Source: an uncultured Faecalibacterium sp. (GTDB lineage: Bacteria > Bacillota > Clostridia > Oscillospirales > Ruminococcaceae). Taken from it: DNA of 23,889 nt. Below the pieces are notes generated by a model that saw nothing but the letters and a program-made list of their open reading frames with translations, did not search any database and was not told where the DNA came from. Below are positions 13,801 to 20,840 of this stretch, piece after piece. Numbering within the stretch: position 1 is the stretch's first letter; each line of letters opens with the position of its first letter. A program made the translations under genes and the position numbers. The DNA is taken from positions 1-23,889 of the forward strand of contig CAAFQM010000231.1 of the NCBI GenBank assembly GCA_900765105.1. Direction: 5' to 3'.

Positions 13801-14757
13801 CCTGTGACCGTGGACGGCACCACCATGGATGTCCAGATCACCAACAACCTTGACCCGGTGACCAAGGAAAACATGATGGATCTGACCTTTGACACCAGTG
13901 TGATGTCTGCCGATGGCACCACCGAGACGGGCACCTGCACGCTGGCGGATATCGCCACATGGGACACCGGCACGGCACCGGACTCTCTGACCAGCGAGAA
14001 CCAGACCGAGTTTATCACCGTCACAGCGGATACGCTGGAAGGCTACAACACGACGGTGCAGTCCCGCGTGATCCAGAAGAAGCTGGATGAGTTTGCCCTC
14101 AGCGACGAGATGCCCGACGGCTGCAGCTTCTCCATGGGCGGCGAGAGCGACAACGTCAACTTCATGGTGGACGAGATGGTCCAGTGGATGGCGCTGGCTC
14201 TGCCCTTTGTGTATCTGGTCATGGTGGCGCAGTTCCAGAGCCTGCTGTCCCCCTTCATCGTGCTGTTCACGGTGCCGCTGGCCTTTACCGGCGGCCTGCT
14301 GGGCCTGCTTCTGACCCGCCAGCAGCTGACGATGATCTCTCTGATGGGCTTCATCGTCCTGATGGGCACCGTTGTCAACAACGGCATCGTCTTTGTGGAC
14401 TACGCCAACCAGCTGCGTCTTGGCGGTATGGAACGCCGTGCGGCGCTGGTGGCCACCGGCAAGACCCGTATGCGCCCGATCCTGATGACCACCCTGACCA
14501 CGGTTCTTGCCATGCTGCAGATGGTGCTCAGCGATGACATGGCCAGCCAGCTGATGAGCGGAATGGCCATTGTGATCATCTGCGGCCTGAGCTATGCTAC
14601 CCTGATGACCCTGTATATCGTGCCTGTCCTGTACGATATCCTGTTCAAGAAGCCCCCGCTGAATGTGGATGTGGGCGGCGATGATCTGGATGATATCCCG
14701 GATGACGCAGCAGAGTTCATTGCGGCACAGAACGCACCGGCTGCACCGGAAGCATAA
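10822..14757 (+). CDS. RND-superfamily efflux permease with coiled-coil insertion
   Basis: A 1311-residue AcrB/HAE-like inner-membrane permease, longer than the usual ~1050. Order: membrane helix 1 at about 9-28; extracellular porter domain; a long Gln/Glu/Ala-rich, probably coiled-coil insertion at about 195-440; helices 2-6 at about 567-730; helix 7 at about 758-778; second porter domain; helices 8-12 at about 1120-1275; an acidic C-terminal tail. Transport is expected to be proton-driven. In the helix-4 motif GMLVDNSVVVIENI the first relay aspartate is kept (D640) but the second is Asn641. In helix 10, VVNNGIVFVDYAN has Asn1186 where AcrB has its relay lysine. No membrane-fusion or outer-membrane partner is encoded nearby, as expected for a single-membrane cell. 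AGGA precedes the ATG. The substrate is unknown; both drug and lipid export are possible. Confidence 0.93.
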   Translation: MEKFSVKKPFTVLVAVVMVLILGFVAITKMQTNLLPDVSTPYLMVVTVYPGASPERVESEVSDVLQNSLTVPGVEKITATSAENYSLLLMQFADDTDMNSALVKVSNKLDQAKSDLPSSCLTPSIIEYSLNMNAFMTVAVSREGSDIYDLSDFVKNTMVPYVQRKGGVSSVSANGLVEKLVQVQLNQTKIDEINAKLLELIDTQLSAARAQLDSAEAQIAAGRKEYEKQMKNFGNTVSNSVMGSMSTEVGAAVEAVKNQAQALLESVNSLIAVVKEPEIQQALIEVRDGLQKVLDKFNQTGMRDIDSLIDIVAELRNITDKLTSALQKLQERINTETGSEGSTAEDLVDEVKLQASLNTVYNTLENTIKAMDNVPQLMTEFSNALGNFSQQQLNAYMQFTEAREMLNEYEKQLESAKQEYETAKASALAQADVAKQLDIDTLAKLIYAQNFSMPAGYVQDKDGQSWLLKVGEEYDSVEDIAGALLLHVDGYGDVRLSDVADVEVIDNAADSYTRLNGQQASVLKIYKNSNSSASDVSDNCLSAFKELEAQYDGLHVVVLSNQGNYITVIIQSILTSMAVGAALAILVLAIFLKDIKPTLVVGISIPLSVLFAVVLMYFTGLDMNVMTLAGLSLGIGMLVDNSVVVIENIYRLRSRGVPAARAAVQGTKQVGMSVVASTLTSVCVFLPVVFSSSLVRSLMLPMSLCIGYCLMASLIVAVTVVPAAASTVLKKAEPKRLVWFEKIQDKYAQSLDWCLKHRALPLIAAVALLVFSAAQVMSMGIELLPTITSNEATITLSTDDSLDKDASFAAAGKVVEAVMAVDHVKEVGITTDTSVAGMDISQLGLPSQITDLLNAANSYGSYKINVMLDESLSSKEIENARQALVTAVDGVENCTASVEIAGMTEELTSQLSGGLSVKIYGADHDTLTKLSEKVVELVNNTDGFANATNGLGAGDATINLKIDRDKVRSYGLTVAEVYQKIAAKLTTTTTAQTPVTVDGTTMDVQITNNLDPVTKENMMDLTFDTSVMSADGTTETGTCTLADIATWDTGTAPDSLTSENQTEFITVTADTLEGYNTTVQSRVIQKKLDEFALSDEMPDGCSFSMGGESDNVNFMVDEMVQWMALALPFVYLVMVAQFQSLLSPFIVLFTVPLAFTGGLLGLLLTRQQLTMISLMGFIVLMGTVVNNGIVFVDYANQLRLGGMERRAALVATGKTRMRPILMTTLTTVLAMLQMVLSDDMASQLMSGMAIVIICGLSYATLMTLYIVPVLYDILFKKPPLNVDVGGDDLDDIPDDAAEFIAAQNAPAAPEA

Positions 14758-14766
14758 GAATAAGAC

Positions 14767-14810
14767 AACAACAAAAAGCGATGGCCCGCGGGCCATCGCT
14801 TTTGTTGTTG
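14767..14810. terminator. Bidirectional intrinsic terminator
   Basis: An almost perfect palindrome centred on CGCG: CAACAACAAAAAGCGATGG on the left is mirrored on the right with one A fewer. It lies between the RND gene and the converging GntR gene and has strong A and T tracts on its flanks. Confidence 0.9.
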
Positions 14811-15500
14811 TTACTGATAGTTGAAGAAGGACCGGTATTCGTCCGAATAGATCTTGCCGCCCATGCGGGTCATACCGCCGTACAGGTGCTTGCGCATCAG
14901 TGGTTCGATGGCGTCAAGGTCGCGTTCGCGCAGGATGCGCAGCATCTCCCGGTGTTCGCTGAGCACGCTTGGCACATTCCGCCCGCCTACGATGTCCAGC
15001 CGGATGAACCGGGAGTAATCGGCCTGCGGCAGAGTAAGCAGATGCCAAAGATATTCCTTGCCGGTCTTGCGGAACCAGTAGTGGTGCATGGCAAGGTCGC
15101 TGGCCAGAAAATGATTGATATCGAAGGTCTCCAGATGTTCCCGCCCTTCACCGGCCTGCAACAGAAGGTCATACAGGTGCTCTACCTCAATGATCTCCAT
15201 GGGCGAGCAGCTCTGGGCAAAATCGCGGAACACCATAGCCTCCACAGCGACACGCTGGAAGATGATCTGGTCCACCACGCCGGGGTCGATGGTGGTGACG
15301 ATGGTACCCTTGCAGGGGATGATCTGCACAAAGTGGTTCTGCTCCAACCGTTGCAGTACACTGCGGATAGGCGTGCGCGAGATGCCGAACCGCTTGCACA
15401 GCTGGTTTTCGCTCAGGCTTTCCCCAGGCAGGATCTTCAACGAACAGATCTCGTCCTCCAGAATATGATAGATTTCATCGGTGCTCTGTTGTACTGCCAT
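14811..15500 (-). CDS. GntR-family regulator with FCD domain
   Basis: A 229-residue transcription factor of the FadR subfamily. The winged helix is at about 8-70, with recognition segment SRTPIRSVLQRLEQ (41-54). An all-helical FCD ligand domain follows at about 75-210. D135, H139, H183 and H205 have the spacing of the FCD metal site, so a sugar acid or small carboxylate bound through a metal is a reasonable guess. I chose the ATG at 15500 because the excellent promoter at 15538-15566 would start transcription just upstream, which excludes longer in-frame starts; GGGAGA precedes it. It is divergent from galM and may control that gene and itself. The ligand is not known. Confidence 0.9.
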   Translation of the reverse strand: MAVQQSTDEIYHILEDEICSLKILPGESLSENQLCKRFGISRTPIRSVLQRLEQNHFVQIIPCKGTIVTTIDPGVVDQIIFQRVAVEAMVFRDFAQSCSPMEIIEVEHLYDLLLQAGEGREHLETFDINHFLASDLAMHHYWFRKTGKEYLWHLLTLPQADYSRFIRLDIVGGRNVPSVLSEHREMLRILRERDLDAIEPLMRKHLYGGMTRMGGKIYSDEYRSFFNYQ

Positions 15501-15537
15501 GGCGCTTCTCCCGTAGATGTTGTGATCGTACATCCCC

Positions 15538-15566
15538 ATTTTACCGTGAGCGGAGCCGAATATCAA
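15538..15566 (-). promoter_or_regulatory. Promoter of the GntR regulator
   Basis: Read leftward: TTGATA, 17 bases, TAAAAT (five of six matches in each box). Expected start is near 15531, giving a leader of about 30 nt. Confidence 0.7.
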
Positions 15567-15703
15567 TGCTGTTTTCGCACAAATCCAACAAAATATCCTG
15601 CCATGTGCACGGCTTTGGCCGGCTTTGGGGAAAAATGCACCGGTTTTTTCAAATCGAACAAAAAATAGCCGCAAAAATTGGATGCAAATTCTAAAACGTT
15701 TCC
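15567..15703. other. Regulatory spacer between GntR gene and galM
   Basis: No gene. Seen here: GCACA and TGTGC half-sites facing each other across about 22 bases (about 15577-15608), a small CGGC-TTTG-GCCG hairpin, and AAACGTTT about 5 bp upstream of the galM -35 box. The last resembles the core of LacI/GalR-type operators. These are the likely places for carbohydrate control, but none is a clear consensus match. Confidence 0.35.
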
Positions 15704-15732
15704 TACACAGAGATGCAAAACTGTGATATAAT
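15704..15732 (+). promoter_or_regulatory. galM promoter
   Basis: TACACA, 17 bases, then a perfect TATAAT at 15727-15732 preceded by TGTGA. A second TATAAT follows at 15742-15747 but lacks a -35 partner. Confidence 0.6.
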
Positions 15733-15806
15733 CATAAATATAATACAAATACAGTGGGAGTGTGCCCGGCTGTATTCCAAGAAAAAACTGAGGAGGCGAA
15801 TGCCCA

Positions 15807-16880
15807 ATGGCACAGATCCGATCCAAGCCCTTCGGTGTGACCAAAGAGGGCGCCAATGTCACAGAGTACATCCTTTCCAATCCCGACGGCCTGAAAGTGC
15901 ATGTCCTGGATTACGGCTGTATCATCAAAAATATCATCGTACCGACCAAAAACGGCCCGGTGGATGTGGTTCTGGGCCACGATACCATGGCAGACTACGA
16001 AAAGGACTTCACGTCCTCCAGCAGCACCTGCTGCGGTGCCTTTGTGGGCCGCTACGCCAACCGCATCGAGAACGCTGTGTTCAGCGTGGGCGGCAAGACC
16101 TACCAGCTGAAAAAGAACTGCGGCGAACACCATCTGCACGGCACCTTCCCCTGCAAACTCTACCGGGTCAAATCCTTCGGTGACACTCTGCTGATGGAGA
16201 CCGAAAGCCCCGATGGAGAGGACGGTTTCCCCGGAAATCTGAAGATCGCGGTGCGCTATACCCTGACCGAGGACAATGCCTTCCGCATGGATTACCGGGT
16301 GTCCTCCGATGCAGACACCCTCATCAACCTGACCAACCACAGCTATTTCAATCTGGACGGCGGGGGCGATGTGCTGAACCAGAAGCTGCGTATTTATGCC
16401 TCCAACTATCTGGAAGGCAACAATACCACCTGCCCCACCGGCAATATCCTGCCGGTGGCGGGCACCCCGATGGACTTCCGTGCCGGCAAGCTGATCGGCA
16501 GAGAGATCGATACCGGCTATCCTCAGACCACCATGGTGGGCGGCGGCTACGACCACTGCTTTGTCATCGACCGCGCCCGCGGTTCCAGCCAGAGCATCTG
16601 CGCCTGGGCCACCAGCGACAAGACCGGCATCAGCATGAAGCTGTACACCACCCAGCCGGGCATCCAGCTGTACACCGGCAATTTCCTGCAGGACTGCCCC
16701 GCCCCGGGCAAAGGCGGCGTACCGATGCAGAAATACGGCGGCTTTGCGCTGGAGACCCAGCACTATCCCTGCAGCCCTTCGCACCCGGAGTTCCCCTCCA
16801 CTGTGCTGCGGGCGGGCAAGGTGTTCCGCGCCACCACGACGCTGCGGTTCTTCACCGGCAAACAGTGCGGGAAACTGTAA
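15807..16880 (+). CDS. galM: Aldose 1-epimerase (mutarotase)
   Basis: A 357-residue cytosolic enzyme that interconverts the alpha and beta anomers of galactose and glucose, feeding the Leloir pathway. Active-site features are in place: GRYANRI at 81-87, the GEHHLHG segment at 106-112, the catalytic acid His178 in NLTNHSYFNL, Asp249 in YDHCF, and the catalytic base Glu316 in ALETQHYP. Length is normal. GAGGAGG lies about nine bases before the ATG. It has its own promoter and terminator and is followed by galE, so both genes point to galactose use, although galK and galT are not in the window. The divergent GntR/FCD protein is the nearest candidate regulator. Confidence 0.95.
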   Translation: MAQIRSKPFGVTKEGANVTEYILSNPDGLKVHVLDYGCIIKNIIVPTKNGPVDVVLGHDTMADYEKDFTSSSSTCCGAFVGRYANRIENAVFSVGGKTYQLKKNCGEHHLHGTFPCKLYRVKSFGDTLLMETESPDGEDGFPGNLKIAVRYTLTEDNAFRMDYRVSSDADTLINLTNHSYFNLDGGGDVLNQKLRIYASNYLEGNNTTCPTGNILPVAGTPMDFRAGKLIGREIDTGYPQTTMVGGGYDHCFVIDRARGSSQSICAWATSDKTGISMKLYTTQPGIQLYTGNFLQDCPAPGKGGVPMQKYGGFALETQHYPCSPSHPEFPSTVLRAGKVFRATTTLRFFTGKQCGKL

Positions 16881-16888
16881 CTTCTGAA

Positions 16889-16922
16889 CAGGACGGCTCC
16901 CGGTAAACGGACGGCCGTCCTG
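16889..16922 (+). terminator. galM terminator
   Basis: CAGGACGGC (16889-16897) and GCCGTCCTG (16914-16922) form a 9-bp stem followed by CTTCTTTCTCC, a moderate U-tract nine bases after the stop. Some read-through into galE is possible. Confidence 0.65.
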
Positions 16923-17047
16923 CTTCTTTCTCCTATTTGCACAAACCGGGCCTTCTCTCCATGACAAATGGACGAAAAATCATTTTGAATCAAAAGCTTT
17001 TTAGAAAAACATGCAACAAAAACACATGCGAATAAAAAACACATCTC

Positions 17048-17076
17048 TTGATTCTGCCTGCCAAAAGCGGTATCCT
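17048..17076 (+). promoter_or_regulatory. galE promoter
   Basis: TTGATT, exactly 17 bases, then TATCCT, with a CTGCC...GGCAG inverted pair overlapping it. Direct repeats ACATGCAA and ACATGCGA start at 17009 and 17024, 15 bp apart, and may be regulator sites. Confidence 0.5.
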
Positions 17077-17137
17077 TTAGGCAGAGCCGGAGAACACCGG
17101 TGCAAATGATATGTGAATGAGAGAGAGGTACTGGACT

Positions 17138-18163
17138 ATGGCAATTTTGGTTTCCGGCGGTGCCGGTTATATCGGCAGCCACACCTGCATCGAACTGTTG
17201 AATGCCGGCTACGACGTGGTCGTGGCGGACAATTACTATAACGCTTCTCCGGTGGTGCTGGACCGCGTGAAGCAGATCACCGGCAAGGATTTCCGCTTCT
17301 ACAAAGCAGATATGACCTGCCACGAGGACGTGGAAAAGATCTTCTCCGAGTGCCCGGACATCACCGCTGTCATCCAGTTTGCAGCCTACAAGGCTGTGGG
17401 CGAGAGCGTCTCCAAGCCCATCGAATACTATTATAATAACCTCAACTGCACACTGGTCATTCTGGACGTGATGCGCCGCCACGGCTGCAAGAACTTCGTG
17501 TTCAGCTCTTCCGCCACCGTCTACGGCGACCCCGCCAGCGTGCCCATTACCGAGGACTTCCCTGTGGGTGCCACCACCAACCCCTACGGCACCACCAAGG
17601 CCTTCACCGAGCGTATCCTGCAGGATGTCTGCAAGGCTGATCCCAGCCTGAATGTGGCGCTGCTGCGCTACTTCAACCCCATCGGCGCCCACAAGTCCGG
17701 CCTCATCGGTGAGGACCCCAACGGCATCCCCAATAACCTGATGCCTTATATCGCCAAGGTGGCGGTCGGCAAGCTGGAAAAAGTGCACGTCTTTGGCAAC
17801 GACTACCCCACCCCGGACGGCACCGGCGTGCGCGACTATATCCATGTGGTGGATCTGGCCCGCGGCCATGTTTGCGCCATCCGTAAGCTGGAGACCAACT
17901 GCGGCCTCTTCATCTGCAATCTGGGCACCGGCAAGGGCTACAGCGTGCTGGACGTGATCCACGCCTTCTCCAAGGCCTGCGGCAAGGAGATCCCCTATGT
18001 GATCGATCCGCGCCGCCCCGGCGATATCGCCGAGTGCTACGCCGACCCCACCAAGGCAAAGAACGAGCTGGGTTGGGTGGCGCAGTACGGCATCGAGGAG
18101 ATGTGCGCTGACAGCTGGAACTGGCAGAAGAACAACCCCGATGGCTACCACACCGTAAAATAA
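17138..18163 (+). CDS. galE: UDP-glucose 4-epimerase
   Basis: A 341-residue NAD-dependent short-chain dehydrogenase-type enzyme that interconverts UDP-galactose and UDP-glucose. The dinucleotide motif GGAGYIGS is at 7-14. The catalytic Ser125 lies in SSSATVYG, and Tyr150 and Lys154 form YGTTK. Length matches the family. I chose the ATG at 17138 because the Rossmann strand begins immediately and GAGAGG lies about nine bases upstream. An in-frame ATG at 17117 would include the ribosome site in the coding sequence. It follows galM on the same strand with its own promoter. It can serve both galactose breakdown and provision of UDP-galactose for surface polymers. Confidence 0.97.
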   Translation: MAILVSGGAGYIGSHTCIELLNAGYDVVVADNYYNASPVVLDRVKQITGKDFRFYKADMTCHEDVEKIFSECPDITAVIQFAAYKAVGESVSKPIEYYYNNLNCTLVILDVMRRHGCKNFVFSSSATVYGDPASVPITEDFPVGATTNPYGTTKAFTERILQDVCKADPSLNVALLRYFNPIGAHKSGLIGEDPNGIPNNLMPYIAKVAVGKLEKVHVFGNDYPTPDGTGVRDYIHVVDLARGHVCAIRKLETNCGLFICNLGTGKGYSVLDVIHAFSKACGKEIPYVIDPRRPGDIAECYADPTKAKNELGWVAQYGIEEMCADSWNWQKNNPDGYHTVK

Positions 18164-18178
18164 CAGCATAAATCCACT

Positions 18179-18227
18179 GCGCCGTGCATTCTCTGAAAGG
18201 AGGATGCGCGGCGCTTTTGCTTTTTTG
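18179..18227 (+). terminator. galE terminator
   Basis: GCGCCGTGCATTCTC pairs with the arm ending GGATGCGCGGCGC (two G-U pairs) around a small TGAA-type loop. TTTTGCTTTTTTG follows. Confidence 0.88.
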
Positions 18228-18279
18228 TGACCGGTGCAAAAAGCTGGCATTCTTAGCCGATTTTTTCACATCCCTTCTA

Positions 18280-18308
18280 TTGACAACGACTATAAGTTAG
18301 CCTATATT
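18280..18308 (+). promoter_or_regulatory. feoAB promoter
   Basis: A perfect TTGACA (18280-18285), a 17-base spacer and TATATT (18303-18308). Such a strong core fits a gene controlled mainly by repression. Confidence 0.8.
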
Positions 18309-18310
18309 AC
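18292..18310 (+). promoter_or_regulatory. DtxR/IdeR-like operator over the feo promoter
   Basis: The 19 bases centred on TTAGCCTA match about 13 of 19 positions of the classical DtxR/IdeR box (TTAGGTTAGSCTAACCTAA) and cover the spacer and -10. A further CTAAC at 18326-18330 mirrors GTTAG at 18296-18300. Iron-dependent repression is the natural reading. Confidence 0.45.
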
Positions 18311-18358
18311 TATTGTTAACATAAACTAACAAATCTCGCTCAAAGAGGGACATGACAT

Positions 18359-20701
18359 ATGACATTAAAAGAGTTGCAGATCGGCAAGAGCGCCGTCGTG
18401 AACACGGTGGGCGGAAGCGGTGCACTGCGCCAGCATTTTCTGGATATGGGTCTTATCCCGGGGGCAGAGGTCACCCTGATCAAACTGGCACCCATGGGCG
18501 ACCCCATGGAGCTGCGCATCCACGGCTATGAGCTGACCCTGCGTCTGGACGATGCCGCGCAGATCGGCATCACCCCCACCGAAAAGGCCCCGGCGGCGCA
18601 CGCCCCGGTGGATGATAAAATGGTGGATCACCCCGGCCTTGGCGAGGGCGGTAAATACCACATCAAGAAGGGCGAAAATCCCCTGCCTGAGGGCAAGACC
18701 CTGACCTTTGCGCTGGCCGGCAACCAGAACTGCGGCAAGACCACCCTGTTCAATCAGCTTACTGGTTCCAACCAGCATGTGGGCAACTTCCCGGGCGTGA
18801 CGGTGGACCGCAAGAGCGGTGCCATCAAAGGTCACCCGGAAACCGAAGTGACTGACCTGCCGGGTATCTACTCCATGTCGCCCTATTCCAGTGAGGAGAT
18901 CGTCACCCGGCAGTTCATCATCGGCGAAAAGCCCACCGGCATCATCAACATCGTGGACGCCACCAACATCGAGCGCAATCTCTACCTGACCATGCAGCTG
19001 ATGGAGCTGGACACTCCCATGGTGCTGGCGCTGAACATGATGGACGAGGTGCGCGGCAACGGCGGCACAGTGCGTATCAACAAGATGGAAGCCATGCTGG
19101 GCATCCCGGTCATTCCCATCTCCGCCGCCAAGAATGAGGGCGTGGATGAGCTGGTGGACCACGCTGTCCATGTGGCAAAGTATCAGGAGCGGCCGGGACG
19201 CATGGACTTTTGCAGCGAGGACGACCACGGCGGCGCAGTGCACCGCTGCATCCACGGCATCATCCATCTTATCGAGGATCATGCCAAAGCGGCGGGCATC
19301 CCGGTGCGTTTTGCTGCCACCAAGCTGGTGGAGGGCGACCAGCGCATCGAGCAGGCGCTGAAGCTGGATCAGAACGAAAAAGAAATGATCGAGCATATCA
19401 TCGTGCAGATGGAGCAGGAGCGCGGGCTGGACCGCGCCGCCGCCATTGCGGATATGCGCTTCTCCTTCATTCAGGAGCTGGTGGCGCAGACGGTAGTCAA
19501 GCCCCACGAGAGCAAGGAGCAGCTGCGCTCCAACCGCATCGATAAGTTCCTTACCGGCAAGTACACCGCCATCCCGGCGTTTATCGCCATCATGGGTCTG
19601 GTGTTCTTCCTCACCTTCAACGTCATCGGCCTGTTCTTCCAGAACCTCATGGAAATGGGCATCAACGCACTGACCGGCCTTGTGGACACAGCCCTGACCA
19701 ACTGGAACGTCAACGCGGCGGTGCACTCGCTGGTCATCGACGGCATCTTTACCGGCGTGGGCAGCGTGCTGAGTTTTCTGCCTATCATCGTGGTGCTGTT
19801 CTTCTTCCTCTCCATGCTGGAGGATACTGGCTACATGGCGCGCGTCGCCTTTGTAATGGATAAGCTGCTGCGCCGCATCGGCCTGTCCGGCCGCAGCATC
19901 GTGCCCATGCTCATCGGCTTCGGCTGCACGGTGCCCGGCGTCATGGCAAGCCGCACCCTGCCCTCGGAGCGGGACCGCAAGATGACCATTCTGCTCACCC
20001 CGTTCATGAGCTGCTCCGCAAAGCTGCCCATCTACAGCCTGTTTGCGGCGGCGTTCTTCCCCAAGTACGCGGGGCTTGTAATGGTGCTGCTGTACTTCGG
20101 CGGCATCGTGGTGGGCGTGCTGGCGGCGCTGCTGCTCAAGAGCACGGTGTTCAAGGGCGAGGCCGTGCCCTTCGTGATGGAGCTGCCCAACTACCGCCTG
20201 CCCGGCCTGAAAAACGTGGCGCAGCTGCTGTGGGAAAAGGCGCGGGATTTTTTGCAGAAGGCCTTCACGGTCATCTTTGCTGCCACCATCGTCATCTGGT
20301 TCCTGCAGAACTTTGATCTGCAGCTGCGGCTGACCGCCGACCCGCAGGCCAGCATTCTGGCGCGCATCGCGGGCGATATCGCCCCGCTGTTTGCGCCGCT
20401 GGGCTTTGCGGACTGGCGGGTGTCCACAGCGCTCATCACCGGCTTCATGGCCAAGGAGAGCGTGGTGTCCACTCTGATTATTCTGTTCGGCTCCGAGGCC
20501 GCGCTGGCGGTGGCCCTGACCCCGGCACAGGCGGCTCCCCTTCTGGTGTTCTGCCTGCTGTACACCCCCTGCATTGCGGCTGTGGCGGCAGTCAAGCGGG
20601 AGCTTGGCAACAAGTGGGCGGTCATCATGGTGGTGAACCAGTGCGCTGTGGCGTGGATCTGCGCCCTGCTGGTGCGGTTTGCGGCTGTGATGATTTTCTG
20701 A
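18359..20701 (+). CDS. feoB: FeoA-FeoB fusion, ferrous iron transporter
   Basis: A 780-residue membrane protein that imports Fe(II). The first ~75 residues are a FeoA SH3-like domain (LKELQIGKSAVVNTVGGSGA). After a linker of about 40 residues the FeoB G domain begins: G1 GNQNCGKT with Lys127 (121-128), G3 DLPG at 166-169, and G4 NMMD at 226-229 with the FeoB-type spacing. A helical domain follows, then about eight or more membrane helices carrying the two gate motifs GFGCTVPGVMASR and FMSCSAKLPIY. Fusion of FeoA and FeoB is known in several anaerobes; here it makes a separate feoA unnecessary. AAGAGGGA lies eight bases before the ATG at 18359. A promoter with a DtxR-like site and a strong terminator enclose it as a single-gene unit. 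No FeoC is seen. Confidence 0.97.
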   Translation: MTLKELQIGKSAVVNTVGGSGALRQHFLDMGLIPGAEVTLIKLAPMGDPMELRIHGYELTLRLDDAAQIGITPTEKAPAAHAPVDDKMVDHPGLGEGGKYHIKKGENPLPEGKTLTFALAGNQNCGKTTLFNQLTGSNQHVGNFPGVTVDRKSGAIKGHPETEVTDLPGIYSMSPYSSEEIVTRQFIIGEKPTGIINIVDATNIERNLYLTMQLMELDTPMVLALNMMDEVRGNGGTVRINKMEAMLGIPVIPISAAKNEGVDELVDHAVHVAKYQERPGRMDFCSEDDHGGAVHRCIHGIIHLIEDHAKAAGIPVRFAATKLVEGDQRIEQALKLDQNEKEMIEHIIVQMEQERGLDRAAAIADMRFSFIQELVAQTVVKPHESKEQLRSNRIDKFLTGKYTAIPAFIAIMGLVFFLTFNVIGLFFQNLMEMGINALTGLVDTALTNWNVNAAVHSLVIDGIFTGVGSVLSFLPIIVVLFFFLSMLEDTGYMARVAFVMDKLLRRIGLSGRSIVPMLIGFGCTVPGVMASRTLPSERDRKMTILLTPFMSCSAKLPIYSLFAAAFFPKYAGLVMVLLYFGGIVVGVLAALLLKSTVFKGEAVPFVMELPNYRLPGLKNVAQLLWEKARDFLQKAFTVIFAATIVIWFLQNFDLQLRLTADPQASILARIAGDIAPLFAPLGFADWRVSTALITGFMAKESVVSTLIILFGSEAALAVALTPAQAAPLLVFCLLYTPCIAAVAAVKRELGNKWAVIMVVNQCAVAWICALLVRFAAVMIF

Positions 20702-20713
20702 GGAAAATAAAAT

Positions 20714-20761
20714 AGCAAAAAACGGTGCTGTGCATTCTTTTGTGCAGCACCGTTTTTTGCT
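20714..20761 (+). terminator. feoAB terminator
   Basis: AGCAAAAAACGGTGCTG (20714-20730) pairs perfectly with 20745-20761. The right arm contains TTTTTT, which can serve as the U-tract. Confidence 0.9.
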
Positions 20762-20771
20762 GGCGGAACCC

Positions 20772-20800
20772 TTGACAACGCCCATGTTTTACACTATAAT
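20772..20800 (+). promoter_or_regulatory. Perfect-consensus promoter of the marR-tauE operon
   Basis: TTGACA, exactly 17 bases, TATAAT: all twelve bases match the sigma-A consensus. It lies only 11 bp after the feoAB terminator. Such strength suggests tight repression, probably by the MarR protein itself. Confidence 0.88.
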
Positions 20801-20802
20801 AC

Positions 20803-20814
20803 TTCAAAATTGAA
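20803..20814. promoter_or_regulatory. Putative MarR operator at the start site
   Basis: TTCAA-aa-TTGAA forms an inverted repeat covering the predicted transcription start, with a third TTCAA at 20818-20822. MarR proteins commonly repress their own operon from such a site. Confidence 0.5.
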
Positions 20815-20840
20815 AGATTCAAAAACGAAAGGAATAAGCA

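Noticed and set aside
11062..14796. A 1244-codon open frame on the minus strand opposite the RND gene
   Set aside because: It is rich in His/Gln, has no ribosome site or domain, and exactly mirrors a clear membrane protein. GC-rich third positions keep antisense frames open.
5845..18214. A shared repeat element: GGAGGATGCGC occurs both in the OPT leader hairpin and in the galE terminator
   Set aside because: The identity does not extend beyond about a dozen bases of stem and the flanks differ, so chance similarity of terminator-like hairpins is sufficient.
18365..20785. An 806-codon open frame on the minus strand opposite feoB
   Set aside because: His/Gln/Asp-rich antisense shadow with no family features; the plus-strand FeoAB fusion has every expected motif.
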